Made by a program: the position numbers and the translations under genes. The notes beneath the pieces are model-generated. The model ran no database searches and was not told the origin of the DNA. It saw only the letters and a program-made list of their open reading frames with translations. 64,000 bases of DNA, taken from positions 1 to 64,000 of the forward strand of contig CALVEH010000007.1 in assembly GCA_944326545.1 (NCBI GenBank), in the 5' to 3' direction. The DNA is from Candidatus Gastranaerophilales bacterium (lineage in GTDB: Bacteria; Cyanobacteriota; Vampirovibrionia; Gastranaerophilales; Gastranaerophilaceae). Shown one piece after another: positions 33,069 through 42,861 of this stretch; within the stretch, counting starts at the first letter, position 1; each line of letters starts with the position of its first letter.

Positions 33069-33194
33069 TTAATCAATATTGTTTTTTATATAAAAAATTG
33101 TGTGCAAAATAAGAACAACGCTAAGACTTAAAATAAAAATTCCTAGAGAAATTCTCGGGAATAGTACGCACAAATCAATTAAAAAATCAGACAT
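33069..33194 (-). CDS. 41-residue single-span membrane protein
   Basis: ATG at 33194 shares a base with the upstream stop (TAATG) and has a near-perfect AAAGGAGG ribosome site. The product has one hydrophobic segment (ISLGIFILSLSVVLILHTI) and a short polar tail. Small early membrane proteins are common in phages and often act on the host envelope or block superinfection; the function here is unknown. Confidence 0.65.
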   Translation of the reverse strand: MSDFLIDLCVLFPRISLGIFILSLSVVLILHTIFYIKNNID

Positions 33195-33493
33195 TATTTT
33201 TCCTCCTTTGCTTTGTTAATGATGTCGAGAATTTTGTTTTTCGTACATCTCAAGCATTCTTCAAAATCATCACACCCGCATTCTTGACTCTCACAGTAAA
33301 TATCTTTTTTTAATTCTTGCTCAATCTCCTCCAGAGCCTCGCGGTAGCGGTCTGCTTTTTGAATGTTATCTCGTTCATCGATTTCTTTTTCAACTTCATT
33401 TATTAAATTGCCTACCGCTTCTTCGCAAGTACAATAATCTTTAAAATCTTCAAGCATAGACTTTATTGCCCATAAATCTTGTGTACAAATCAT
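33194..33493 (-). CDS. Hypothetical Cys-rich helical protein
   Basis: 99 residues, mostly Glu/Lys-rich helix. It has a CTC pair near residue 21 and a cluster C..CGCDDFEECLRC near 67-84 that could bind zinc. The gene overlaps its neighbours by one base on each side. Confidence 0.5.
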   Translation of the reverse strand: MICTQDLWAIKSMLEDFKDYCTCEEAVGNLINEVEKEIDERDNIQKADRYREALEEIEQELKKDIYCESQECGCDDFEECLRCTKNKILDIINKAKEEK

Positions 33494-34365
33494 TATTTTT
33501 CCTCCTTTTGTAAAATTTTCGGGAATTCTTTGTATTCTGTATAATCAAGAACCGCTCCGGAATTCACTTTTCCAACTTTAAAAACAATAACGCCTCGTCT
33601 ACCATCAATCGAGTCTTTTGTCTGCTCTGCCCATTTTTTAACCTCGGAAGGATATGTTTTATAGGACAAAGAGCCGTCTTTTGACAAAATCCCCATTCTT
33701 TTAAAAGTCGAGAGCCTTAGAGCTTGTTCCGAGGGAATCCACTCGCCCCATTGTTTGAAGAAAAACGGGACGTTTTGTTCTTGACATTGTTTTTGAATAT
33801 TGCGAACCCAGTCCGGGTGCATAGGTCTTGCCCCCGGTCCGGATTCTCCTCCCGCTATCACCCAATCAATCCCCGTCAAGTCCAGTTCGCCCAGATCTCC
33901 GAGAAGCGGTTCGCAACTTAAAAATTTAATTTTGGCGTCCGTATGACGTAAAAATTCAATCCGGTTTTTGTAGTTTTCTTTTTCAACGGTTACACCGAGC
34001 CAAACATTCGGCGGATACGAAAATTCTTCAACCCTTGCGGCTCTTTTGGTTAAAATCTGAAAAATATGTTGCTTGTTAAAAGAACAGTATTCGAGCATTT
34101 TTGAGATTTGAAATTTTGAAATATCAGTGTGAAACGTGTCCGACATTGAGTTTACGAAAATCATTTTTGATTTTCCGCCAAAATCCCGATTCAGCTCTTC
34201 CGGGTGAAAAACAACTTTATTAAACCCGTTTTTATACTTCTCTTGCCCCATAGCGGCAAGGCGTTTTGTCATTTTTTCGGCGTAACAGTTTTGACACCCT
34301 TCCGAGTATTTTGAACACCCTGTAACAGGATTCCACGTTTCGTTTGTCCATTCTATTTTTGACAC
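33493..34365 (-). CDS. DUF5131 (phage Gp37/Gp68) family protein, radical-SAM-like
   Basis: 290 residues from a GTG at 34365 with GGGAGG 8 bases upstream, which gives the family's usual start (SKIEWTNETWNPVTGC). The CxxxSEGCxxCYAE motif near residues 16-28 resembles a radical-SAM iron-sulfur site. FVNSMSDTFH, QILTKRA, WLGVTVE and VIAGGESGPGARP are the conserved blocks. The family is frequent in phages; its chemistry is not established. Confidence 0.85.
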   Translation of the reverse strand: MSKIEWTNETWNPVTGCSKYSEGCQNCYAEKMTKRLAAMGQEKYKNGFNKVVFHPEELNRDFGGKSKMIFVNSMSDTFHTDISKFQISKMLEYCSFNKQHIFQILTKRAARVEEFSYPPNVWLGVTVEKENYKNRIEFLRHTDAKIKFLSCEPLLGDLGELDLTGIDWVIAGGESGPGARPMHPDWVRNIQKQCQEQNVPFFFKQWGEWIPSEQALRLSTFKRMGILSKDGSLSYKTYPSEVKKWAEQTKDSIDGRRGVIVFKVGKVNSGAVLDYTEYKEFPKILQKEEK

Positions 34366-34622
34366 AATTCTTCCTCCCATTGCCTTTTAAGTTCATTCCG
34401 AATTACCTTGTCGGGATCGGGAATATAGGTTAAAGCCTTGTAATACAATTCCGCAAACCGAGAAAAATTATTAACGGCAAGAATGGCGGTTTTAATCTTA
34501 TACAAAGACAGTATTGCATCCGACATCATATTACATGCGGCTTTTAAGCCAAAAACAACAATAACGGTTGAACCGACACCCATAACAAAAATATGCGTTA
34601 AAAATAAAAGTTTAAAAATCAT
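34353..34622 (-). CDS. Hypothetical small membrane protein
   Basis: 89 residues. An N-terminal hydrophobic stretch to about residue 27 (LLFLTHIFVMGVGSTVIVVFGL) is followed by a soluble helical tail. It overlaps the DUF5131 gene. No family recognised. Confidence 0.5.
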   Translation of the reverse strand: MIFKLLFLTHIFVMGVGSTVIVVFGLKAACNMMSDAILSLYKIKTAILAVNNFSRFAELYYKALTYIPDPDKVIRNELKRQWEEELCQK

Positions 34623-34987
34623 TACTTACCCTCCTTTACCAACCAATCAACAAAACCTTGTCTTGAAACAAAATCGGCTTTTACATCTTCAATGCTATGT
34701 TTTAAAACAGGATTAACGGATTCCGTAATATGTTCTTCAATCAGTTTTAAAACAAAGGCATATAACGCCCCGACTTTGTGTCCGGCGTAATCGTTGCTTA
34801 AAATATTCCAAGAATTAACCCTTACTTGATTAAAATAAGCATAGGCAACTTCGTCGATTTGCAACGGTTTCGGCTCGCTGTTCTTCTCGAATAAATCTTG
34901 AAGCCTGCTTTTGTAATCTTGTGTCGATTCGCCTTTGTTTCTCTCAACCGTCATTGTTTCATTGTCAATTTTTGTTTCTTCTGTCAT
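34622..34987 (-). CDS. Hypothetical phage protein
   Basis: 121 residues with an acidic N-terminus and a helical body. No family. Good GGAGG ribosome site. It overlaps the next gene by one base, so both are translated together. Confidence 0.5.
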   Translation of the reverse strand: MTEETKIDNETMTVERNKGESTQDYKSRLQDLFEKNSEPKPLQIDEVAYAYFNQVRVNSWNILSNDYAGHKVGALYAFVLKLIEEHITESVNPVLKHSIEDVKADFVSRQGFVDWLVKEGK

Positions 34988-34996
34988 TTTTCCTCC

Positions 34997-35221
34997 TTAT
35001 TTAAAAATTTTTGAATTTTTAAACATATAATCTACGTTATTTAATAAAACCCGCCCGAGATCTCTCAAATTTTGCTTTTTAGACATCAAAAGTTTGTTTA
35101 CAATCATTTCACGGGTAACGTCATAAATTTCGAAATATTCTTGGAGCTGTTTTTCTTTTTGCAACTTATCGCCGAGTAAAAGCTCTTCGAAAAAGATTTC
35201 AAATATTTTTTTAATACTCAT
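34997..35221 (-). CDS. Hypothetical small helical protein
   Basis: 74 residues, Leu/Lys/Glu-rich and predicted all-helical. AGGAG ribosome site. It sits just after the HNH endonuclease gene. No family. Confidence 0.5.
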   Translation of the reverse strand: MSIKKIFEIFFEELLLGDKLQKEKQLQEYFEIYDVTREMIVNKLLMSKKQNLRDLGRVLLNNVDYMFKNSKIFK

Positions 35222-35260
35222 TATTTCTCCTCTACAAAACTTAAAATGTAAACAATACTT

Positions 35261-35878
35261 CTAAGTTAAATCCTTTATCCTCTCCTTTATTGCTGTTTTT
35301 AATTTAGCAACCGCAACGCTAGTTTTTGTTAATTCCGGTATTTCGCTTATTTGCTCTGTTCTGTTTAAATAAAGAAGTTCACTTGATTTTACACATGCTA
35401 GATTTTCTATTTTTATATTTAATTTATTGCCGTCTAAAAATATAATTTTGTCGCCCCTTTTTATTTTTCCGTTGTATTTTTCCCAAAGTAACCGATGCGT
35501 TAATTCCCATTTGTTAGGCTCTTGTGTTTTTGTATAATGATAACCCTCTGTGTCAATTCTTGTTGAACCAACAGGTTTGTGGTTATGGGGGGTATGTCCT
35601 TTTTTAAACATTGTTTTTGAACAACGCTCGTAAACTTCTCTTGATATTTTTTGCCCTTTATTCGAGGGAATATGCCCCTTTTGGAACCGAGTAACTAGAC
35701 CGCTTGTAATATGATTATTCTTTTTAAATGTTCGAACTTGAGAAGTTTTAAAATTTGTTTTAAATTTTTTATTTAAAAGATCTGTCAACTCTTGCGTTGT
35801 TTTCCCTTTGCTGTTTCCTTTGATAAAATCAACCATTTCATCACTAAAAATAAGGCTTTTATATTTTTTATTAGTCAT
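35261..35878 (-). CDS. HNH endonuclease, homing type
   Basis: 205 residues. The C-terminal half has the HNH pattern of phage homing nucleases: ELTHRLLWEKYNGKIKRGDKIIFLDGNKLNIKIENL. The N-terminal half contains a helix-turn-helix-like part (TTQELTDLLNKKFKTNFKTSQVRTF) suited to site recognition. Such genes spread as intergenic selfish elements in phages. It is coupled to the small upstream gene by an 8-base overlap. Confidence 0.8.
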   Translation of the reverse strand: MTNKKYKSLIFSDEMVDFIKGNSKGKTTQELTDLLNKKFKTNFKTSQVRTFKKNNHITSGLVTRFQKGHIPSNKGQKISREVYERCSKTMFKKGHTPHNHKPVGSTRIDTEGYHYTKTQEPNKWELTHRLLWEKYNGKIKRGDKIIFLDGNKLNIKIENLACVKSSELLYLNRTEQISEIPELTKTSVAVAKLKTAIKERIKDLT

Positions 35879-36119
35879 TTTTAATAACCTCGCTTAAAAG
35901 AAATTTTGTCTGATCACTTTTTAAATAGCCACAATCAGCAAGTTTAATGGCTGCTTTTAATTGTATTTCTTGATTTTTAATAATCGTTTCGGAAATATTT
36001 GTTATTGCTTCTGCTTTTTTTAATTGAGTCTCCAACTCTTGAGAACTTAAAGAATCGTCATTAATTCGCTCTATTTGCTCAAATAAATAATTGTTTAAAT
36101 CTGATAATTTGTTTTTCAT
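35871..36119 (-). CDS. Hypothetical coiled-coil protein
   Basis: 82 residues, strongly helical with heptad spacing. No family. Located between a zinc-ribbon gene and the HNH gene. Confidence 0.5.
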   Translation of the reverse strand: MKNKLSDLNNYLFEQIERINDDSLSSQELETQLKKAEAITNISETIIKNQEIQLKAAIKLADCGYLKSDQTKFLLSEVIKND

Positions 36120-36120
36120 A

Positions 36121-36363
36121 TTAAAATAACCTCATTTGTAGCCGTCCCGGTCCTATTTCGATCGCCTCCGGCTGTTTTTCTTTTTGTCTTTTTTCGTACT
36201 CTTTGCGGGCAAGTTCAACCATTCCGTAATAACCGCCCTTCCACTCTGTATGCGGAGGGAGTAAAGGCTCATCAGCTAAAGAACCGCAACCTTGCGTGCA
36301 AAAATTCGGAATACCATTTGTCGAAATAATTCTGCCGCAACGGGGACACCACTTAGAACCCAT
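36121..36363 (-). CDS. Small zinc-ribbon protein
   Basis: 80 residues. CPRCGRII and FCTQGCGS form a four-Cys zinc site at the N-terminus. The rest is basic and Pro/Gly-rich, ending GPGRLQMRLF. It overlaps the upstream gene by 11 bases. Confidence 0.5.
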   Translation of the reverse strand: MGSKWCPRCGRIISTNGIPNFCTQGCGSLADEPLLPPHTEWKGGYYGMVELARKEYEKRQKEKQPEAIEIGPGRLQMRLF

Positions 36364-36835
36364 CGCCGCTATCCTTTATTTTTTGCCCGAAACTTGCTAT
36401 CTCTAAGACTGATTTTTTAAACCCTTCCGCCGTCGCTATCGGGTTTGTAATCCCAACATAAAGAACACGGCGTTTTTGTGCCTTATATTCAACCTCAACA
36501 ATTCCGATCTGTTGTAAAGTGTTTAAAAAACTGAACCACGCATGCGAAATTAGTATAAATTCGCCAAAGTCCAACCCGTCGCCCGAATTCATCGGGAACG
36601 GGAAAAACGGTTTATTTTTTAGCTCGTTAAGTTCCTTTTTTGTGTTGTTAAGCTCGCTTTGCAGATCCCGATTTTGTTTAACCGTTTCATCGTGATTTGT
36701 CAAAGCGTGTCTTAATGTTTGAAATCTTTTTTCAACAACCTCGTCCGGTAATTCCTCAATCGGTGTCGGATCTCCCGCCTCCAACAAGCCGAGCAAGTAA
36801 GATTTAATTGTTTTCATAGTTTCTTTTGTTGCCAT
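36353..36835 (-). CDS. Hypothetical phage protein with coiled coil
   Basis: 160 residues. The helical N-terminal half contains a coiled coil (around NRDLQSELNNTKKELNELKN). The C-terminal half is alpha/beta. No family. GGAG ribosome site. Confidence 0.5.
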   Translation of the reverse strand: MATKETMKTIKSYLLGLLEAGDPTPIEELPDEVVEKRFQTLRHALTNHDETVKQNRDLQSELNNTKKELNELKNKPFFPFPMNSGDGLDFGEFILISHAWFSFLNTLQQIGIVEVEYKAQKRRVLYVGITNPIATAEGFKKSVLEIASFGQKIKDSGDGF

Positions 36836-36880
36836 ATTTTTCTCCTATAATTCTTGAGCGAGCTAAAAACATTAACCCGC

Positions 36881-37495
36881 TTATTTTTTACCTTTTTTCT
36901 TTCGCTTTTCTTTATACTCGCCGAGTTCGGTTCGTTTAAAATCTGCTTTTGGAATAAAAAATTGAGTTCCCCAGCCTTTGAAATGCAAAAAGCGACCGTT
37001 CCGGACGGCTTTTAATTTTGAGATTGCGTAAAGAACTCTTATTTTTTTTCTTACAGGGCGTTCAATCGTGTAAATATGTATTAAATCGCTATCCCGTAAA
37101 TATTTAAAAATTTCGTATTGAACCCCGAAACAATCGTCCATTTGCCTTTTTTCGTCTTTGTGGAATTCGTGTTTTTCGGGTTCAACATTCGTTTTTCTTA
37201 ATGTTATTCGGTTTGTGTCAATATCAAATAATAAAACCCCGATACATTTTTTTTCATCGTACTTTGTAGATGAAAACCACCCGCCTTTTGACAAAATACG
37301 CTCAAGATAAATTGTCGCTGACAAAAAGTGATATTCGCAAGTTAAGCGAAATTCCTCATACTCTTTTTTACAGATATGCCCCGCCAGTTGATGGGCTAAA
37401 CTTTGAAAATATTGTTTCCCGTCCTTCTCAACGTCCGTTGTAAAAGCAATTTCGTCTTTTTCTAAAATTTGCTCGTTTTTTTGCTCTTCAATCAC
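36881..37495 (-). CDS. Hypothetical early phage protein
   Basis: 204 residues with a very basic C-terminus (GEYKEKRKKKGKK) and an alpha/beta body. Its start overlaps the helicase loader stop by 4 bases, so the two are coupled. A replication or nucleic-acid role is possible from position and charge. No family recognised. Confidence 0.5.
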   Translation of the reverse strand: MIEEQKNEQILEKDEIAFTTDVEKDGKQYFQSLAHQLAGHICKKEYEEFRLTCEYHFLSATIYLERILSKGGWFSSTKYDEKKCIGVLLFDIDTNRITLRKTNVEPEKHEFHKDEKRQMDDCFGVQYEIFKYLRDSDLIHIYTIERPVRKKIRVLYAISKLKAVRNGRFLHFKGWGTQFFIPKADFKRTELGEYKEKRKKKGKK

Positions 37496-38292
37496 TGCTC
37501 AAACCTCCTATTTTGATGACTAAAAACTATAACAGGCGAATTGTTAATCAATCGGGAAACTATTACCTCGTTATAAAATTTTGAGTCCAATTCCTCCAAG
37601 GTGTGATTTGCGGAAGTAATTATCGGTAGTTGATTAACAATCCGATAATTAACAAGTGAATAAATAAATTCTTTTACAAACTCCGTCGGGGCAAGTTTGT
37701 CTATATCATCTAAAAATAAAAAATCTGCCTTTTTGTAGCGATTAACTATCTCATCAACTGTTTTGTCGCTTTTGGCATTAAAACATTTTGTTATTTCACC
37801 TTTGAGATCGACGGCGTTTATAAATTTACAACTAAACAACCAACGGGAAATTAAGCTATTACATAAAATCGTTTGTAACATAGTCTTTCCGGTCCCGGAG
37901 TTCCCAATTAAAACAAGATTTTTTCCGTAAATATAATTTTGAATGGCGTTGTCAAAATAATTTAAAACTGTCGCTTTTGCGTTTTTCTCGGAGTCGCATT
38001 CAACTTTGTAATCATCAAAAGAAACTCCGTCAAATAGCTTCGGGGTGTTGCTTGTTGCTTTTAATGCTTTTCTTGCGTCTTTGAGTGAAGTGCTTAAAAC
38101 TAAACGATCATTGATATTTGCAATAAATTTAGATGTCTTTTTAAAATATTTATTTAATTTTTCAGCTTGAGGACAATCGCAATATTCATTTTCCGAAAGT
38201 TGCTCACCGCAAAAAGCACAATAACCGTCTTTTGTCCTATTGCCTATGATTCTCAAAATTTCATTATTAAAATCTTTTTTTAATTGATCCAT
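37492..38292 (-). CDS. DnaC-like replicative helicase loader
   Basis: 266 residues. N-terminal Cys pairs (CAFC at 25-28, CDC at 38-40) suggest a zinc finger. Then an AAA+ core: Walker A GNSGTGKT at 130-137, Walker B FLFLDDID near 190, and a sensor-1 region PIITSANHT. It loads host DnaB on the phage origin. It follows the initiator-like gene by 10 bases. Confidence 0.85.
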   Translation of the reverse strand: MDQLKKDFNNEILRIIGNRTKDGYCAFCGEQLSENEYCDCPQAEKLNKYFKKTSKFIANINDRLVLSTSLKDARKALKATSNTPKLFDGVSFDDYKVECDSEKNAKATVLNYFDNAIQNYIYGKNLVLIGNSGTGKTMLQTILCNSLISRWLFSCKFINAVDLKGEITKCFNAKSDKTVDEIVNRYKKADFLFLDDIDKLAPTEFVKEFIYSLVNYRIVNQLPIITSANHTLEELDSKFYNEVIVSRLINNSPVIVFSHQNRRFEQ

Positions 38293-38302
38293 TTAAAGCC
38301 TC

Positions 38303-39157
38303 TTATTTATAACATTTTGCGTATTTACCGATCGACAAAACTTTGTTTTCCATGCCTTCATTTTCGGAAATTTCTTCATTGTTGTAATTTCCTTCGCTAA
38401 CTTTCAAAGCGTTTTGATCATTTTTTAAAATCCAGTCAAAACAGAAAAAAGCACTTGATCTGATGAATTTTGATTTTTCGGCTTTGCGGAAAATATCCTC
38501 CCAAAATTCTTTTTGCGGATATTTTTCTAATCTTAATTTTGCTTTTTTGCGTCGCTCGTCTGTGATTGTTTTCGGTTGCGGAAAATGAATACATATTTTT
38601 TTGTAAAGATTAAGTAAATCTTCACAAGTAAAAACGGTTTCCGTTTTTACAAGAAAAAGTTGATTACTTAGTTCTTTAGTATTTAGTCCATTATTTATTA
38701 GTTCTTTATTATTCGGCTGATTTTCTATCGCTTGAAGTTCTGCAGATTGAATGTCTGCATGTTGAAAATCTGCAGTTTGATTTTCAAGAGGTTGAAAATC
38801 GACCTCTTGTTTTTGAGGGATTTGTTTTGATTCATAGATATGATATACATATTCAAAACGCCCCGATTCGCTTTTATGAGGGGAAATTTTTTCAATAATC
38901 AAATATCCTCTCTCTTTTAATTCTTTTAAAGTTGTCTTAACCGCATGCCGCCCTTCTTTACAAACGGAAACCAATCCGTCGATTGAATAATTCCAGTCGT
39001 CCGGCAAAGCCAACATAAAACACAATAAACCTTTTGCAGACATACTTAACGGCGGTTTTTCAAATAAAGCCTCATTGTTAATAATAGTAAAGTTTTTAGT
39101 TTTATGAACCCGAATAACTGAAGCATTACCCGTGTTATTGTTTTTTTGTTCTCTCAT
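38303..39157 (-). CDS. Phage replication initiator-like protein
   Basis: 284 residues. The N-terminal ~90 residues are a winged-helix domain (LSMSAKGLLCFMLALPDDWNYSIDGLVSVCKEGRHAVKTTLKELKERG) typical of phage initiators that pair with a DnaC-like loader. The middle part is a low-complexity repeat rich in Gln, Asn and Ala, encoded by 15-base DNA repeats. The C-terminal third is a DnaD-like helical domain. Confidence 0.75.
   Translation of the reverse strand: MREQKNNNTGNASVIRVHKTKNFTIINNEALFEKPPLSMSAKGLLCFMLALPDDWNYSIDGLVSVCKEGRHAVKTTLKELKERGYLIIEKISPHKSESGRFEYVYHIYESKQIPQKQEVDFQPLENQTADFQHADIQSAELQAIENQPNNKELINNGLNTKELSNQLFLVKTETVFTCEDLLNLYKKICIHFPQPKTITDERRKKAKLRLEKYPQKEFWEDIFRKAEKSKFIRSSAFFCFDWILKNDQNALKVSEGNYNNEEISENEGMENKVLSIGKYAKCYK
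38724..38798. repeat. Five 15-bp iterons, candidate phage origin
   Basis: Degenerate direct repeats in phase: TCTATCGCTTGAAGT, TCTGCAGATTGAATG, TCTGCATGTTGAAAA, TCTGCAGTTTGATTT, TCAAGAGGTTGAAAA. They lie inside the initiator gene. Several phages have their origin as iterons within the initiator gene. Confidence 0.55.
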
Positions 39158-39174
39158 CTTTTAAAATCCTTGTA

Positions 39175-39489
39175 TTATAGAGCTTGCTTTAAGCAGGCTT
39201 TGAAACATTTTTCAATGTGTGTTTTTCCCAAACGCTCAGCGTCTGAAATCGCAATTCTTGTTAAATTCAGAGCCTCGCTATTAACCGCAAGCCCCGACGT
39301 ATAAATAAACAAAGGGAAGTCAACCTTATCTTTTAAAACTTGTCTTAAATAATAAAAATAAGTTTGCTGTGTTAAGAAATTTAACTTATTCTCATAATCT
39401 CTTTTGCGTTTAGTTTTCAAATCTTGAATCCGCTTTACAAAAAAGTTAAGCGGGGATTTTGCGTTTTTGTTCGCTTGTTTGTTTTGCAT
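39175..39489 (-). CDS. Hypothetical early phage protein
   Basis: 104 residues from the ATG at 39489, which has AAGGAG 8 bases upstream. Basic, helical. No family. The start lies inside the 3' end of the small gene at 39446-39622. Confidence 0.5.
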   Translation of the reverse strand: MQNKQANKNAKSPLNFFVKRIQDLKTKRKRDYENKLNFLTQQTYFYYLRQVLKDKVDFPLFIYTSGLAVNSEALNLTRIAISDAERLGKTHIEKCFKACLKQAL

Positions 39490-39622
39490 TTTCAATCTCC
39501 TTTTTAGGTTTTTGGGACAGCTTCAGTAAGGCATGGAAGAACCGCCCCCATAGCAAATCTCGTTCCTCGTCGGAATATTCGACATCATCGAAAACAACAA
39601 TAACTCCGACCTCTTTTCTCAT
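39446..39622 (-). CDS. Hypothetical 58-residue early protein
   Basis: ATG at 39622 overlaps the stop of the Cro-like gene (ATGA), and the gene overlaps the next by 44 bases in another frame. The acidic N-terminal half (VIVVFDDVEYSDEERDLLWG) and basic C-terminal half look protein-like, and it fills an otherwise empty gap. No family. Confidence 0.5.
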   Translation of the reverse strand: MRKEVGVIVVFDDVEYSDEERDLLWGRFFHALLKLSQKPKKEIENAKQTSEQKRKIPA

Positions 39623-39822
39623 TTTGTAGCCTCCTTACTGAACAGATATTCAATCGAATGTCCGCCGAGTAATTCGGACAGTTTAAACGCTTCGTCAATA
39701 AAAAAGCGTTTCTCGCCGGATAATTTCATTCTTAAAGCAGATGGGCTTATATTTAATTTTGCCGCAATCTCTTTTTTTAACAGTCCTTTTCTGCCTATTT
39801 CAGCATTTAAATTGTCGTACAT
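39619..39822 (-). CDS. Cro-like helix-turn-helix regulator
   Basis: 67 residues from the ATG at 39822. A single helix-turn-helix (KKEIAAKLNISPSALRMKLSGEKRF). It is the first gene of the leftward early transcript and faces the repressor across a 210-base operator region, so it is the likely Cro equivalent of the lysis-lysogeny switch. Confidence 0.75.
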   Translation of the reverse strand: MYDNLNAEIGRKGLLKKEIAAKLNISPSALRMKLSGEKRFFIDEAFKLSELLGGHSIEYLFSKEATK

Positions 39823-39834
39823 AATAAAACTCAC

Positions 39835-40032
39835 TTTCCGAAATTAGAATTTATACTTTGCCTAATTCCAAATTTGGAATACGAGTATTACTTTAAATCC
39901 ATATTCGGAATTTGTCAAGCAATTTTTTCTTGATTTAGAACTTTTTTTTAATATTTACTCAAAAAAGTTGCTAAATAAGGAATTTTTTTGTTTTATATTC
40001 AATATAAAGAAACTTAACAAAAGGAAATATAT
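39835..40032. promoter_or_regulatory. Divergent lysis-lysogeny switch region with operators
   Basis: Between the Cro-like and CI-like genes. A perfect 16-bp palindrome, ATTCCAAATTTGGAAT, lies at 39865-39880. Two related sites, TTCCGAAATTAGAAT at 39836-39850 and ATATTCGGAATTT at 39901-39913, share the half-site ATTCCRAATT. A leftward promoter is likely: TTGACA (39918-39913), 17-base spacer, TAAAGT (39895-39890), with the third operator inside the spacer. The rightward promoter is unclear. Confidence 0.6.
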
Positions 40033-40407
40033 ATGCCTAAATTTAGTATTGAAAAGTTAAACGAAATTAGAAATTCAAAGGGGTACACCTTAAAAGAATT
40101 AGCGGAAATGACAGATATTCCGCATAGTACAATTTCAAAAATATTTGCGGGATTCAACAAAAATCCGTCAATAGAAGCCGTGCAAAAAATTGCAAACGCT
40201 TTAGAATGCGGGATTGATGATTTTATTGAGTACGAAGTCGAACCTAAATCTCCGTATTACACTGATCGTCAAACAGGTAAGATCGCACAAGAGATTTACG
40301 AAAATAAAGATTTGCGAATATTGTTTGACGCAAGTAAAGATTTATCCCCGGAGGATATAAAAGCAGTTGTCGAAATTGCAAAAAGAATAAAATCAACTAA
40401 AAAATAA
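40033..40407 (+). CDS. CI-like phage repressor
   Basis: 124 residues. N-terminal Xre-type helix-turn-helix (IRNSKGYTLKELAEMTDIPHSTISKIFAG) followed by a helical dimerisation tail, with no LexA-type peptidase part. It would keep lysis genes off. Without a self-cleaving domain, induction may depend on the neighbouring metallopeptidase-like protein. AAAGGAAAT ribosome site. Confidence 0.8.
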   Translation: MPKFSIEKLNEIRNSKGYTLKELAEMTDIPHSTISKIFAGFNKNPSIEAVQKIANALECGIDDFIEYEVEPKSPYYTDRQTGKIAQEIYENKDLRILFDASKDLSPEDIKAVVEIAKRIKSTKK

Positions 40408-40440
40408 GTTACAACTATCAAACCATAAGGATGCATTAAA

Positions 40441-40659
40441 ATGGTCGAAAATAATATAACAATTTTTGCAAATTTACCATATAAAGTAAGCGGCTTTATT
40501 ATGTACGATTCGGCAGATGATTATTACACGATCGTACTTAATAGCCGCTTGAGCTATGAAGAAAACAGGAAAACTTTTGAACACGAACTGCAACACATAA
40601 TAAATAACGATTTTTCAAAATGTCATAATGTCGGGATTTTGGAAGCGTCAATGCATTAA
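40441..40659 (+). CDS. Short ImmA/IrrE-like metallopeptidase
   Basis: 72 residues. FEHELQHIINNDF is a zinc-peptidase HExxH-type motif with Leu-Gln between. ImmA-type proteases cut the phage repressor encoded next to them to trigger induction. It is shorter than the usual ~130-170 residues and lacks the downstream Glu ligand segment, so it may be a minimal or decayed version. It lies 33 bases after the repressor. Confidence 0.65.
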   Translation: MVENNITIFANLPYKVSGFIMYDSADDYYTIVLNSRLSYEENRKTFEHELQHIINNDFSKCHNVGILEASMH

Positions 40660-40671
40660 TAAGGAGGAAAA

Positions 40672-41163
40672 ATGAAAAAACATCTTTTTACATTATTTTT
40701 AGTAGGTTTAGTTACCTTTGCGGCATGCGGTTGTACAAATAATTCAACAACACAAACAAAGCCGGTCCCGGAACAAAAAGCAGAAATAAAAGAAAATCCG
40801 GTTATTTCAGCGAATATGGATTTTGCGAATAAACTTGAATCAATATTTAATAAAGGCTATACGATAGTAGACAAAACGAAAGTATATTATACAAAATCTG
40901 CAGATTTTCAAAATGTTTATTTTGTAGGTACTATGACACAAAAAGGCTCTCAATATTATAACGCCGTATGGGCAACAAACTGCATCTCAGACAATACGCT
41001 TGATTTTTCCAAGGGCTTAATATTTTCAATAAACGATTACGCTTATCAAGTTTCCGGAATGGGAGACGGAAGAACCAACGCCGAACCGATTACAGAACAC
41101 GAGGATGGATATTCTCGAATAAATCAAAAATTACTTAACGATTTTGATAATTTAATAAAGTAG
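40672..41163 (+). CDS. Lipoprotein in the lysogeny module
   Basis: 163 residues. Signal peptide MKKHLFTLFLVGLVTFAA and a lipobox-like Cys pair (ACGCT), then a Thr/Pro/Lys linker and an alpha/beta domain. Expressed with the repressor and integrase, it would be made in the lysogen. Phage lipoproteins in this slot often block superinfection. The function is inferred; the domain is not one I recognise. Confidence 0.65.
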   Translation: MKKHLFTLFLVGLVTFAACGCTNNSTTQTKPVPEQKAEIKENPVISANMDFANKLESIFNKGYTIVDKTKVYYTKSADFQNVYFVGTMTQKGSQYYNAVWATNCISDNTLDFSKGLIFSINDYAYQVSGMGDGRTNAEPITEHEDGYSRINQKLLNDFDNLIK

Positions 41164-41170
41164 GTAAAAA

Positions 41171-42706
<1,536 letters not shown>

Positions 42707-42799
42707 ATAGCTTTTCAGCCAGTAAGTATATTAGACCATGGACAAAATTTGAAATCAAGTATTTTCTTTATTTTTTAAAAATATTTTTTCAATTAAATA

Positions 42800-42825
42800 G
42801 CGATGCCAAAACAAAATGGCATCGC
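42800..42825 (-). terminator. Terminator of the pil-side operon
   Basis: GCGATGCCA / TGGCATCGC hairpin after the small gene at 42862, T-rich beyond on the minus strand. Confidence 0.65.
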
Positions 42826-42861
42826 TAGTATTTACAATATTATAAACCTAATTAAACTCTA

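Noticed and set aside
38724-38798. CRISPR-like array
   Set aside because: Contiguous 15-bp degenerate repeats without spacers, inside a coding gene.
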